From the NCBI GenBank assembly GCA_015233705.1, contig JADFXE010000048.1:1-6264 (forward strand): a DNA stretch of 6,264 nt. The letters run 5' to 3'. Below are positions 1-6,264 of the stretch, in pieces (positions within the stretch are counted from its first letter, which is position 1; every line of letters begins with the position of its first letter). The DNA comes from Candidatus Omnitrophota bacterium (lineage in GTDB: Bacteria > Omnitrophota > Koll11 > Zapsychrales > Fredricksoniimonadaceae). A program made the position numbers and the translations under genes. Below the pieces are notes generated by a model. It had not been told where the DNA came from. It saw nothing but the letters and a program-made list of their open reading frames with translations, and did not search any database.

Positions 1-21
1 GATCTGGTTTCAGGATCTGCG

Positions 22-1056
22 TCATCCTTTGAATCGGTCCCGCGAAGTCGCGGCAGAAACGGTCACATAATAGGAATCGCCGTGCTTGCTGCTATGCGAG
101 ACGTTTTTGTCCAGAACAGCAACCTGGTACGCCGTGACCGCTGACTTGTCCCAAGCCCCATTGAAAAATACAGTTGCACCCCATATACAAAAGACAACCC
201 CAGTCCCGCCCAAGAAAAGTGTCGGAAAAAGCAGACGCGCCGAGGTCGCGTGGCCGACCAGCTGCCTGCACACAACCGGAACCAGGACGATCAGAAGAGG
301 AAGGCTGATCCACAAGGACACTAAAAGAACCTTCAACGGATCCACCGGATTATAAATACCCGTCACCCAAGCGGAAAAGAAGATGCTCCCGAAAAGCAGT
401 ACTGGCCCTGCCATGGAAAGAAAACTTTTCTGCGATTCAAAGCTATCCGGCCTCGCCGTCGCTGATGCCGCCCCGTCGGAGGATTCAGGCAGGGAACTAA
501 CAAACGCGGTCAAATTCTGTGCAGCCGCAGTGATCTGTTCCGGCGTGAAAGAATAAAGATTCCCGGGCGACTTGGAAAAGCTGCAGCGATTGACCGCTAT
601 CTGAACCCGCGAGAAGGTCGCAAACGCCTCCAGCAAGGCTGGCCGCACCCCGGAACTCTGCATCAGCCAGCGGACCGAGGTCTCATTCCCGTATTCAAAA
701 TAGATCTTCTCGTCGACTTCCGGGTCCAGCACCTGCAGTTCTTTATTGACCCCGATCGTCTTGCAGAAACGGTCAAACCCGTTCTCCCGGCGGGCGCTGA
801 GATCAACAGCAAAAGCCCCATCAACGCTCAGGGAAACCTCGGAAGCCCGGTACTTGCTGCCGGAGAAATAATGCAAAAAGACCTCTTTGCCGTTGCAGGG
901 GAAGCTCCAGGTGTTCTCTTCAACTGACTTGGCATTAAGGGCTCGCAGGGTTTCCTTGAAACTAGCCTGCTGTTTCCGAAAAAAGAAAAGCAGGATAACC
1001 CCGACCGCAACCGGCAATAAACCAATAACCCAAATCACCACCGTCGATGAATCCAT
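22..1056 (-). CDS. Membrane protein of unknown function, four predicted transmembrane segments
   Basis: A 344-residue protein that I do not recognise. One transmembrane segment is at the N-terminus (about 5-26, VVIWVIGLLPVAVGVILLFFF, then basic RKQQ). A soluble region of about 185 residues follows (27-210), with no motif I can name. Three more hydrophobic segments lie at about 213-235, 241-263 and 275-299. The tail of about 45 residues contains AYQVAVLDKNVS...DSYYVTV, which resembles the start of a small beta domain found after membrane helices in some DUF-type proteins. It then stops abruptly after SAATSRDRFKG at the TGA at 22-24, so the C-terminus may be shortened or frameshifted. The gene begins 24 nt after fmt with its own strong ribosome binding site and is probably the next gene of the same operon. 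Any role in translation initiation or replication would be guesswork. Confidence 0.72.
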   Translation of the reverse strand: MDSSTVVIWVIGLLPVAVGVILLFFFRKQQASFKETLRALNAKSVEENTWSFPCNGKEVFLHYFSGSKYRASEVSLSVDGAFAVDLSARRENGFDRFCKTIGVNKELQVLDPEVDEKIYFEYGNETSVRWLMQSSGVRPALLEAFATFSRVQIAVNRCSFSKSPGNLYSFTPEQITAAAQNLTAFVSSLPESSDGAASATARPDSFESQKSFLSMAGPVLLFGSIFFSAWVTGIYNPVDPLKVLLVSLWISLPLLIVLVPVVCRQLVGHATSARLLFPTLFLGGTGVVFCIWGATVFFNGAWDKSAVTAYQVAVLDKNVSHSSKHGDSYYVTVSAATSRDRFKG

Positions 1057-1061
1057 GGCCT

Positions 1062-1067
1062 CTCCTT
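1062..1067 (-). promoter_or_regulatory. Shine-Dalgarno sequence of the membrane-protein gene
   Basis: AAGGAG lies 5 nt before the ATG at 1056 on the minus strand. It is the clearest ribosome binding site in the window and decides the start at 1056 over the TTG seven codons upstream at 1077. Confidence 0.8.
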
Positions 1068-1080
1068 TCCCGATCAAAAA

Positions 1081-2010
1081 TCAACCCAGCACATCTCCCA
1101 GAACCAGCCGATGCCCGGCCAAAAAGGCGCGCGCATCCATAGCGTGCGAATTGGCCGGATGAACACGCTTGATAAGGACCGCACAGTCTGCGGCCTGGAC
1201 GTAGAATCCGTCCTTGTGCAGCTCAACGATCTCACCTGGCTTGCCTTTACGCTGCGCCACCGTGGCCGTTGCCTCAAGAACCTTAAGGCGGTTGCCGCGC
1301 CAGAACGTGAAGGCCCCCGGCCATGGCTGCGTGCCGCGGACCAAGTCATGGATCTTTTGGGCACTTTCCTCCCAGCGGATATGCCCCAGGTCCTTGTGCA
1401 TCTTGGGGGCATGGGTGGCCTGGCCTTCATCCTGTTTCTCAAAGCTGTAATCGCCGGCCTTGATCCTGGGGATGGTCGCTGATAAAAGCGCGGCTCCCAT
1501 ATTCGCCAGATCAGCCCGCAACTGGGAAGATGTCATATCGTCGGGAATAACGCACTTATCCTGGACAATAATATCGCCGCCGTCCATGGCCGGATTCATC
1601 TTCATGAGCGTCACGCCGGTCTCGGTCTCGCCGTTGATGACCGCCCAGTTGATCGGCGCTGCGCCGCGGTACTTGGGAAGCAGCGAGGCGTGAAGGTTCA
1701 TGCAGAAGTGCCGCGGGATCGCCAGGATCTCCTCGGGAAGAAGCTTACCGTAAGCGATCACAACGAACAGATCCGCGTCGAAAGATCGCAGCTTCTCGAT
1801 CACCGCCGGATACTTGAGTACAGCCGGCTGAAAGACCTCAATGCCCTGCGCGAGCGCCAGCTCCTTGGTCGAGGAAGGAACCAGATGCATGCCGCGGCCC
1901 TTGGGCTTGTCAGGCTGGGTCACCAAACCCAGCACCTTGTGCCCGTCGGCAATGAGCCTTTTCAGATTGGTCGCCGCGAAATCATCGCAGCCGAAAAATA
2001 AAATCTTCAT
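1081..2010 (-). CDS. fmt: Methionyl-tRNA formyltransferase
   Basis: A 309-residue cytoplasmic enzyme, close to the 315 of the E. coli protein. It transfers a formyl group from 10-formyltetrahydrofolate to the amino group of initiator Met-tRNA. The N-terminal formyltransferase fold begins MKILFFGCDDFA, followed by VTQPDKPKGRG (30-40) and the signature MNLHASLLPKYRGAAPIN (104-121). The catalytic triad of the family is present as Asn105, His107 and Asp146 (in MDGGD). The C-terminal OB-fold tRNA-binding domain includes VRGTQPWPGAFTF (224-236). The ATG at 2010 is chosen because the protein then begins exactly where the family does; it overlaps the priA TGA in an ATGA. I see no Shine-Dalgarno sequence upstream, so initiation probably depends on translational coupling to priA. 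The deformylase gene def, often adjacent, is not in the window. Confidence 0.96.
   Translation of the reverse strand: MKILFFGCDDFAATNLKRLIADGHKVLGLVTQPDKPKGRGMHLVPSSTKELALAQGIEVFQPAVLKYPAVIEKLRSFDADLFVVIAYGKLLPEEILAIPRHFCMNLHASLLPKYRGAAPINWAVINGETETGVTLMKMNPAMDGGDIIVQDKCVIPDDMTSSQLRADLANMGAALLSATIPRIKAGDYSFEKQDEGQATHAPKMHKDLGHIRWEESAQKIHDLVRGTQPWPGAFTFWRGNRLKVLEATATVAQRKGKPGEIVELHKDGFYVQAADCAVLIKRVHPANSHAMDARAFLAGHRLVLGDVLG
2007..2010 (-). other. ATGA stop/start overlap coupling priA and fmt
   Basis: The fmt ATG (2010-2008) and the priA TGA (2009-2007) share bases as ATGA. The 20 nt before the ATG (TTACGGTAAATGTGAATCC) contain no purine-rich ribosome binding site. This is the usual arrangement for termination-reinitiation coupling; the coupling itself is inferred. 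Confidence 0.75.
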
Positions 2011-3668
2011 GGATTCACATTTACCGTAATAACCACATCCTTCTTCCGCCGGAAGGCCTTGAGATTCTCCTTCACAAAACCCATGACCTCCTTGAGCTCC
2101 AGGCCATGGACCATGACGCAATAACGGAACTTTCCCCGCACGATGGCGGAGCGGTCCTGCTGCGGCTCCAGCACCCCGATGTCTTCCAGCCGTTTGTCAT
2201 TGAACATATCATACAGCCTTTTGGCCTCGGCGCAAGCCAGCTCAGGATCAGCTGAACGGACGACCAGCGCAACCAGAATGGCATACGGCGGCAGGCCAGC
2301 GTCCCGACGGTGATGCAGCTCCCGCGTATAAAAAGATTCGTAATTGTCCGCCAGGATGTCGTGCAAGTGCTCGTTGTGCGCATGGCGGGTCTGCATGAGA
2401 ACACATCCCCACGTCATCTGACGAAGATGCTGGACCAAAGCAAAGGCGCCGTGCGCTGCGCGGTAGTCGTTCTTGTGGAACTCCCAGTCCGTATCCAGGA
2501 TCACGCTCAAATAAAAGCGCAACGAGGAGCGATAACGGAAGACTGCCTGGGTCGCGACTAGAATATCGCACTTGTGCGGAGGTCCGGCCGAGGCCTTCTC
2601 GTAGCCAGCAATGTCCGCGCCCGGGAACCGCGCCGCGGCCTCCAGGATCACGGCCGAAACTCCTTTGGCCGCCGGGATATAAAGCAAAACCGGCTTTCCT
2701 TCTTTCAGCGCCGCCTCGATCTGCTGCGTCAAGGGCTGGGACAAAAACGTGTCCTTTTTCATCTTGAAGTTGGTCAAGTCCAGCATCTTGACTGGCGGCA
2801 GAGCCTCCTTAAGGACAGTCAGCGCCTCTTTCTTTTCCATGACCTCGCGCCATATCTCGACGGATGGTGCACTCGACACACAAACGACCGCCGCACCCTC
2901 GATCCGGCCGCGCAGGAAGGCCGCCTCGCGGGCATGATAAAACGGCGACTGGTCGTGCTTGTAGGAATGACTTTCTTCGTCGATCAGGACGATCATTCCC
3001 AAACGATCGACCGGCGCGAACACGCCTGAAATAAAACCAACCGCCAGCCGGGCCTCGCCGGAGCAGACCTTGAGCCAGCGCTCCAGCTCTTCCTTCTCGT
3101 TCTCGTGACGCAGGACCACAAGCTCCTGCGGCGCCACCAGCGGCGCAACCCTGGCAACCGTATCGTTCAGATACGACCCGTCGGGAACAAGACACAGGAC
3201 GCCCTGCCCGCGCGCCAGGACCTCGCGCATCTTGGGCAGAAGCGCATCCCAGCGCTTGGTAAGTCCCGTGTCAAAAATGAGCGTCCGGTCAGCCATAGGC
3301 TCCGGCGCTTCTGTCCTGACATTCTTTTCCAAAGCGATCGCCCTGGGCTTGCGCAGCGCGCCGGGAAGAAAAATCTCAAGCGCCTCACCCTGCGTGCAGC
3401 CGAAATGCAGCGAAAATTCGATGGCAAACTTGAGGAAAGCCTCACTGAAAACCGGCTCTTTGTCCAAAACCTGCAGGATCGGATTGAGCCGCGGAAAATG
3501 GGTCTTTGCGCCCAGGCTCACCACAACGCCGACGCGCTTGCGGCCCGCGAACATGACCAGAACACGCTTGCCAGGGACAACATGCTCCAGAAGGGCGTCA
3601 GAGATGGAATAATCGAACGGCCCTTCCACCGGTAGGCCGATCACGATATGTGCGATGCGCTTTGTCAT
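2007..3668 (-). CDS. priA: PriA-like primosomal protein N' with degenerate helicase motifs and no zinc-binding domain
   Basis: A 553-residue protein, against about 730 for typical PriA, which restarts stalled replication forks by loading the replicative helicase. The N-terminal 3'-end-binding domain is recognisable: GLPVEGPFDYS (11-21) and PGKRVLVMFAGRKRVGVVV (32-50). Helicase-fold landmarks align in order: LCLVPDGSYL (158-167), VGFISGVFAP (210-219), LIDEESHSYKHDQSPFYHAREAA (228-250, compare DEEHDSSYK...YHARD), ILVATQAVF (369-377) and DYRAAHGAFALVQHL (401-415). The C-terminal domain is clear: YESFYTRELHHRRDAGLPPY (443-462) and RGKFRY (511-516). However, GxTGSGKT is replaced by DTGLTKRW (133-140), GSATPS by SSAPS (265-269), and QVAGRAGR by a non-matching QHLRQMTW (413-420). 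The region of about 80 residues with eight Zn-binding cysteines is missing; no CxxC occurs. ATP hydrolysis and unwinding are therefore unlikely. The frame is intact and the gene overlaps fmt by 4 nt, arguing against a decaying pseudogene. Actinobacterial PriA proteins are a known precedent for loss of helicase motifs. Confidence 0.87.
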   Translation of the reverse strand: MTKRIAHIVIGLPVEGPFDYSISDALLEHVVPGKRVLVMFAGRKRVGVVVSLGAKTHFPRLNPILQVLDKEPVFSEAFLKFAIEFSLHFGCTQGEALEIFLPGALRKPRAIALEKNVRTEAPEPMADRTLIFDTGLTKRWDALLPKMREVLARGQGVLCLVPDGSYLNDTVARVAPLVAPQELVVLRHENEKEELERWLKVCSGEARLAVGFISGVFAPVDRLGMIVLIDEESHSYKHDQSPFYHAREAAFLRGRIEGAAVVCVSSAPSVEIWREVMEKKEALTVLKEALPPVKMLDLTNFKMKKDTFLSQPLTQQIEAALKEGKPVLLYIPAAKGVSAVILEAAARFPGADIAGYEKASAGPPHKCDILVATQAVFRYRSSLRFYLSVILDTDWEFHKNDYRAAHGAFALVQHLRQMTWGCVLMQTRHAHNEHLHDILADNYESFYTRELHHRRDAGLPPYAILVALVVRSADPELACAEAKRLYDMFNDKRLEDIGVLEPQQDRSAIVRGKFRYCVMVHGLELKEVMGFVKENLKAFRRKKDVVITVNVNP

Positions 3669-3692
3669 AATAGCTCTCGATAAATGCTCAAA

Positions 3693-4571
3693 CTAGCGAG
3701 TCGGTTCATTGACATCCACCAGCGGCAAGGATAAAAGTCGCAACCACTGCTTGTCCCAGCCCTTGTTATGCGCACAATGATCGATCACAGTCAGGCTCGA
3801 AAGTCCTTCTGGCCCAAGCGCCTCCAGAAAATCTTCCGTCATCTTCGTCGGCACGATCCGGTCTTCACGGCAGGAATAGTGCCGCTGCAAAATGCCCTTC
3901 AGCTCCGGCAAGAAATCCGCCGGATTCAGGGAACGATCCATGGGTGTCGTGTGATGATACTCATTGAAGGCCCGGTGGTCAAGGTTGCCGGCGATGGTCC
4001 TGACACCGACAACGTCCTGCCGGTCCTTGGCCAAAAGAAGGGCCAGCGCCCCTCCGCCGGAAAAACCCACCAGCTCCACTTGCGAGGAAACGGCTAATTT
4101 CTCCAGACGGTTGACCGCCTCATTCAAGGATTGGACCACCTCCGGTGAGAAGCGCTTGTCAGACCAGTAACCCTGGTCCCCGCAGGCCGGCTGGCGCGGC
4201 ATGAACTGGCAGGGACGCGCCAGGTAGGCCACATTCGCCGACGGGTCAAGCGCGGCAAGCCTCAGGACTAGCGTATCTCTAGGGGTTGGGTCATCGGAAA
4301 GCGTCCGCTTCCCTTTCCAGGCCAGACCGTCACCCTCGATGTAAATACGCAGTGGTTCGCCGGGAGAGGTGATCCTGACATAGGACAGCAGGGAGAAAAG
4401 GTTAGTCGTGATCGGCGTCCTGGTAAAGCTGCTCTGTTGGGCCAGCCGGTCGAAATTACGGCTCCCCGCTTCCCCGGCCCAGCAGGCCTCACCAGAGAAG
4501 ATGACGCCCACAGACATCAATACAAAGAAAACAAGCCGGGCGGTAGTCACCACCCGGCTTATTTTCCTCAC
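3693..4571 (-). CDS. Exported alpha/beta hydrolase-fold protein
   Basis: A 292-residue protein if started at the GTG at 4571. That start gives a textbook Sec signal peptide: basic RKISR near the N-terminus, a hydrophobic LVFFVLMSVGVIF core, and probable cleavage after the CWA at residue 32. Alpha/beta hydrolase marks follow: IEGDGLAW (about 78-85), SDDPTP (92-97), the nucleophile elbow GFSGGG with Ser171, EDRIVP with likely acid Asp237, and HNKGW with likely catalytic His268. Cysteines at 121, 130, 234 and 266 could form disulfides after export. The substrate is unknown; family members include esterases and lipases, but none can be named here. Starts at 4550 (GTG) or 4517 (ATG) are possible, and no start has a strong ribosome binding site (a weak AGGG lies 4 nt before 4571). 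The stop lies 24 nt before priA, suggesting co-transcription. A canonical lipobox is absent although a Cys lies near the cleavage site. Confidence 0.8.
   Translation of the reverse strand: MRKISRVVTTARLVFFVLMSVGVIFSGEACWAGEAGSRNFDRLAQQSSFTRTPITTNLFSLLSYVRITSPGEPLRIYIEGDGLAWKGKRTLSDDPTPRDTLVLRLAALDPSANVAYLARPCQFMPRQPACGDQGYWSDKRFSPEVVQSLNEAVNRLEKLAVSSQVELVGFSGGGALALLLAKDRQDVVGVRTIAGNLDHRAFNEYHHTTPMDRSLNPADFLPELKGILQRHYSCREDRIVPTKMTEDFLEALGPEGLSSLTVIDHCAHNKGWDKQWLRLLSLPLVDVNEPTR
4533..4560 (-). terminator. Rho-independent terminator-like hairpin after the autotransporter gene
   Basis: On the minus strand the arms AAGCCGGGTGG and CCGCCCGGCTT pair over 11 positions around a 6-nt loop. One pair is a G-U wobble that exists only in minus-strand RNA; the plus-strand RNA would have a C-A mismatch there. 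The stem is followed by GTTTTCTTTGT. It starts 27 nt after the autotransporter stop codon, the normal place for an intrinsic terminator. It also overlaps about codons 4-13 of the downstream hydrolase if that gene starts at 4571, which is unusual. Confidence 0.7.
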
Positions 4572-4587
4572 ACAGCCCTGGGCCGTG

Positions 4588-6264
4588 TTAGAACTTGCTC
4601 TTGAACATGGCACTGATGTTGCTGGCAAAGTAGTTCTGCCTCATTTCCGCGTCATAATCAAACTGCAGGCTCTGGTCATTGGGAAGATCGATCCCCAGTC
4701 CGGTGCCCAGGCCAAAGCTGCTGCGCGCAGGTCTCGGGCCAGTGGTCTGGAATGCCGGCCCGCCGCCAGTAAAGGCCGAGGACATGACCGCGCGGTCCGC
4801 CATCAGGTCATACGCCCACTTGAAGCGGATCTTGGGACGCAGCACGAGCTCTTCCAGTTTCCAGGCCCCGGCAACCGACATGCCCAGTCCAGGCGCCAAC
4901 CGGTCATAATTCTGCTGCGAGACCTTCAAATCCAGGTCGCCAGCCCCGCTCTCTTCATACTGATTGATCCGCAAGTGCGAATAATCGAGGAACATCGACG
5001 GTGTGAGCGTGAACGGCTTCATCGATATGTCATAGCTGGCCTCGTTGTAGAACGAGAACTCCTGGCCGTTGTAATGGGCCGTCGCCAGACGGTTGATCGA
5101 TCCGAAGCTGATGGTCCGGGAGGCGGTATACACGTTCCAGGCCATGGACAGCGAACTGTTGACATGCCACGGTCCCTGCTGGTTGATGTCAAGGTAAGCC
5201 GCCAGCGGGAAGTGCATGATCTTGGTCTGACCAATATTGAACTCATCCGAATCCGTGCCCGAGAAGGCATAACCGGATGCCAGACCCAGGACGCCCATGT
5301 CAGTCCTCAGGATATCCATACCCAGGATGATGCCTGTACTGACCGTCTTGTACCCCGGCACTCCGGCAGCCTTACGCTGAACCGCCTGCGTACCCAGGCC
5401 CTTGGCCCAGTATTCCTTATCCGTCCAATATTCGCCGGAGGACATCCCTTCGACCGCCTCAAACCTGTCAAGCGAGGCATTAACCGCATCCAGCCTGTCC
5501 CTGATACCCTGGGAGCGGATCAGACTTGCTGTGCGGACCTCGCCCAAGTGGGCGGCAACCGCTTCGATCCCGCCGTCCATCATGCCAAAGCTCTGATCAA
5601 TGAGCTGCGCGCCCTGAGCCGGCTTAAACTGTGATACCGCCCTGGAGACCGCGGCGGCATCTGGAAGATTATGGAGTTCAGCCAGGACCGTTGCCATGTC
5701 CTCATGGACATCATTCGCCGCTTCCATGGCCTGGAGTGTGTTGGCCACCTGTTGCGTATTGGAATCCAGATTGCCCGGATTATAATTCGCTGAAACGGTC
5801 AGCGTCAGATCAGGCCCGGCAACCGTATTGGGAACAAAAGTGTTAATGATATCATTATCTGTCACGATCACGCCCGGCAGCACACCGCTCCCGCCTGCGC
5901 CGTTCACGACTGTCAACACTTTCCCGTTGGGGATATACCCGGTCTCATTCACAAAGACCTTCGTACCCGCCGCCACGCTGGCATTCCCGGATTGCTGGAT
6001 GTTGCCGTATACCAGATAACTTGCAGCATCAATATAGATCTGCGACCCAAGGCTCGCCGTCAGCAAACCGCCCTGATTCATGGTCAGTGTATTTGTCCCC
6101 AACATGAGCGCCGCGCCATTGGCCAGCGTAAGATTCGCATGCGGCATGCTCTGGTTTCCGCTCAAGGTTATTCCGGAACCCGAGGCCACCGCGATCGTCG
6201 CGGCATCCATGTTATTGGCCATGGTCAAGGTCCCGCCGCCAATAATGTTGATCGCTTTCAGGTA
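4588..6264 (-). CDS. Autotransporter outer-membrane beta-barrel protein, 3' part (5' end outside window)
   Basis: The reading frame is open to the window edge, giving 558 visible residues; the real start lies upstream. Residues 1 to about 165 are rich in Gly, Asn, Thr, Ala and short hydrophobic strands (for example GGGTLTM, LTLANGAALMLG, GYIPNGKVLTVV), which is typical of a passenger beta-helix. Residues about 165-275 look helical and linker-like. From WAKGLGT (about 286-292) to the end there are alternating amphipathic strands, including a glycine-rich GLGTGLGIDLP followed by LQFDYDAEMR and a final strand ending MFKSKF. This matches the autotransporter beta-domain family (PF03797), whose last residue is usually Phe. 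By family knowledge the barrel inserts in the outer membrane and carries the passenger to the surface. The passenger's function is not recognisable. A terminator-like hairpin lies just after the TAG/TAA-type stop region, so this is probably the last gene of its transcript. Confidence 0.88.
   Translation of the reverse strand, partial: YLKAINIIGGGTLTMANNMDAATIAVASGSGITLSGNQSMPHANLTLANGAALMLGTNTLTMNQGGLLTASLGSQIYIDAASYLVYGNIQQSGNASVAAGTKVFVNETGYIPNGKVLTVVNGAGGSGVLPGVIVTDNDIINTFVPNTVAGPDLTLTVSANYNPGNLDSNTQQVANTLQAMEAANDVHEDMATVLAELHNLPDAAAVSRAVSQFKPAQGAQLIDQSFGMMDGGIEAVAAHLGEVRTASLIRSQGIRDRLDAVNASLDRFEAVEGMSSGEYWTDKEYWAKGLGTQAVQRKAAGVPGYKTVSTGIILGMDILRTDMGVLGLASGYAFSGTDSDEFNIGQTKIMHFPLAAYLDINQQGPWHVNSSLSMAWNVYTASRTISFGSINRLATAHYNGQEFSFYNEASYDISMKPFTLTPSMFLDYSHLRINQYEESGAGDLDLKVSQQNYDRLAPGLGMSVAGAWKLEELVLRPKIRFKWAYDLMADRAVMSSAFTGGGPAFQTTGPRPARSSFGLGTGLGIDLPNDQSLQFDYDAEMRQNYFASNISAMFKSKF

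Larger units (their letters stand above)
22..4571 (-). other. Probable operon: hydrolase-priA-fmt-membrane protein
   Basis: Four same-strand genes are separated by 24 nt, a 4-nt overlap and 24 nt, with no terminator-like hairpin between them. priA-fmt adjacency is well known in bacteria. The promoter is not identified; it would have to lie within the autotransporter 3' end, or expression relies on read-through of the hairpin at 4533-4560. The operon may continue past position 1. Confidence 0.6.

Noticed and set aside
40..53. Hairpin CCGCG-ACTT-CGCGG (minus strand) near the end of the membrane-protein gene
   Set aside because: Only 5 bp, located before the stop codon and not followed by a T-run, so not a convincing terminator.
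2011..2121. 37-codon N-terminal extension of fmt
   Set aside because: The extension overlaps priA, has no family similarity, and the protein begins precisely at the conserved MKILFFG when started at 2010.
2007..3668. priA as a pseudogene
   Set aside because: The frame is uninterrupted for 553 codons, both terminal domains are well conserved, and the gene overlaps fmt in a coupled arrangement.
4485..4500. Lipoprotein signal at the Cys near the hydrolase cleavage site
   Set aside because: The residues before the Cys (SGEA) do not fit the lipobox pattern; signal peptidase I cleavage after CWA is more likely.
4572..4628. Hydrolase start at 4628, overlapping the autotransporter end
   Set aside because: It would put 19 polar residues before the signal peptide; starting at the GTG at 4571 gives a standard signal peptide and no overlap.
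4408..5634. Long plus-strand open frame of 408 codons antisense to the autotransporter and hydrolase
   Set aside because: No recognisable domain, composition typical of an antisense shadow (many Arg, His, Gln), and the opposite strand encodes clear protein families over the same bases.
6226..6228. TTG start for the autotransporter gene at 6228
   Set aside because: The frame continues upstream to the window edge with passenger-like sequence (INIIGGGT), so the gene is cut by the window rather than starting here.

Overview
The window carries five protein-coding genes, all on the minus strand, packed end to end. In transcription order (high to low coordinates) they are: the 3' part of an autotransporter-type outer-membrane protein (4588-6264, cut by the window edge), an exported alpha/beta hydrolase (3693-4571), a PriA-like primosomal protein (2007-3668), methionyl-tRNA formyltransferase fmt (1081-2010), and a membrane protein of unknown function (22-1056). 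I recognise no RNA genes, mobile elements, CRISPR arrays or long repeats, and there is no gene-free stretch over 300 bases.

The autotransporter beta-domain ending in a C-terminal phenylalanine, together with a Sec-type signal peptide on the hydrolase, points to a diderm (Gram-negative) bacterium. The moderately GC-rich sequence and the mix of gene types would fit an uncultivated lineage such as Omnitrophota or a relative. That placement is a guess and cannot be settled from this window.

The autotransporter gene ends in a good rho-independent terminator-like hairpin (4533-4560, followed by a T-rich tract on the minus strand). Unusually, this hairpin lies inside the likely signal-peptide codons of the next gene. 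From the hydrolase onward the spacings are 24 nt, a 4-nt ATGA overlap (priA/fmt) and 24 nt, so hydrolase-priA-fmt-membrane protein looks like one operon. priA next to fmt is a classic bacterial arrangement, although the usual companion def (peptide deformylase) is not here.

The most notable feature is the PriA protein. It keeps the N-terminal DNA-binding domain, the helicase-fold outline and the C-terminal domain, but the Walker A motif, motif VI and the whole eight-cysteine zinc-binding insertion are missing. It is an intact, translationally coupled gene that appears to encode a helicase-dead PriA. The second point of interest is the terminator embedded in the hydrolase start. I did not find convincing evidence of a wholly new multi-gene system.
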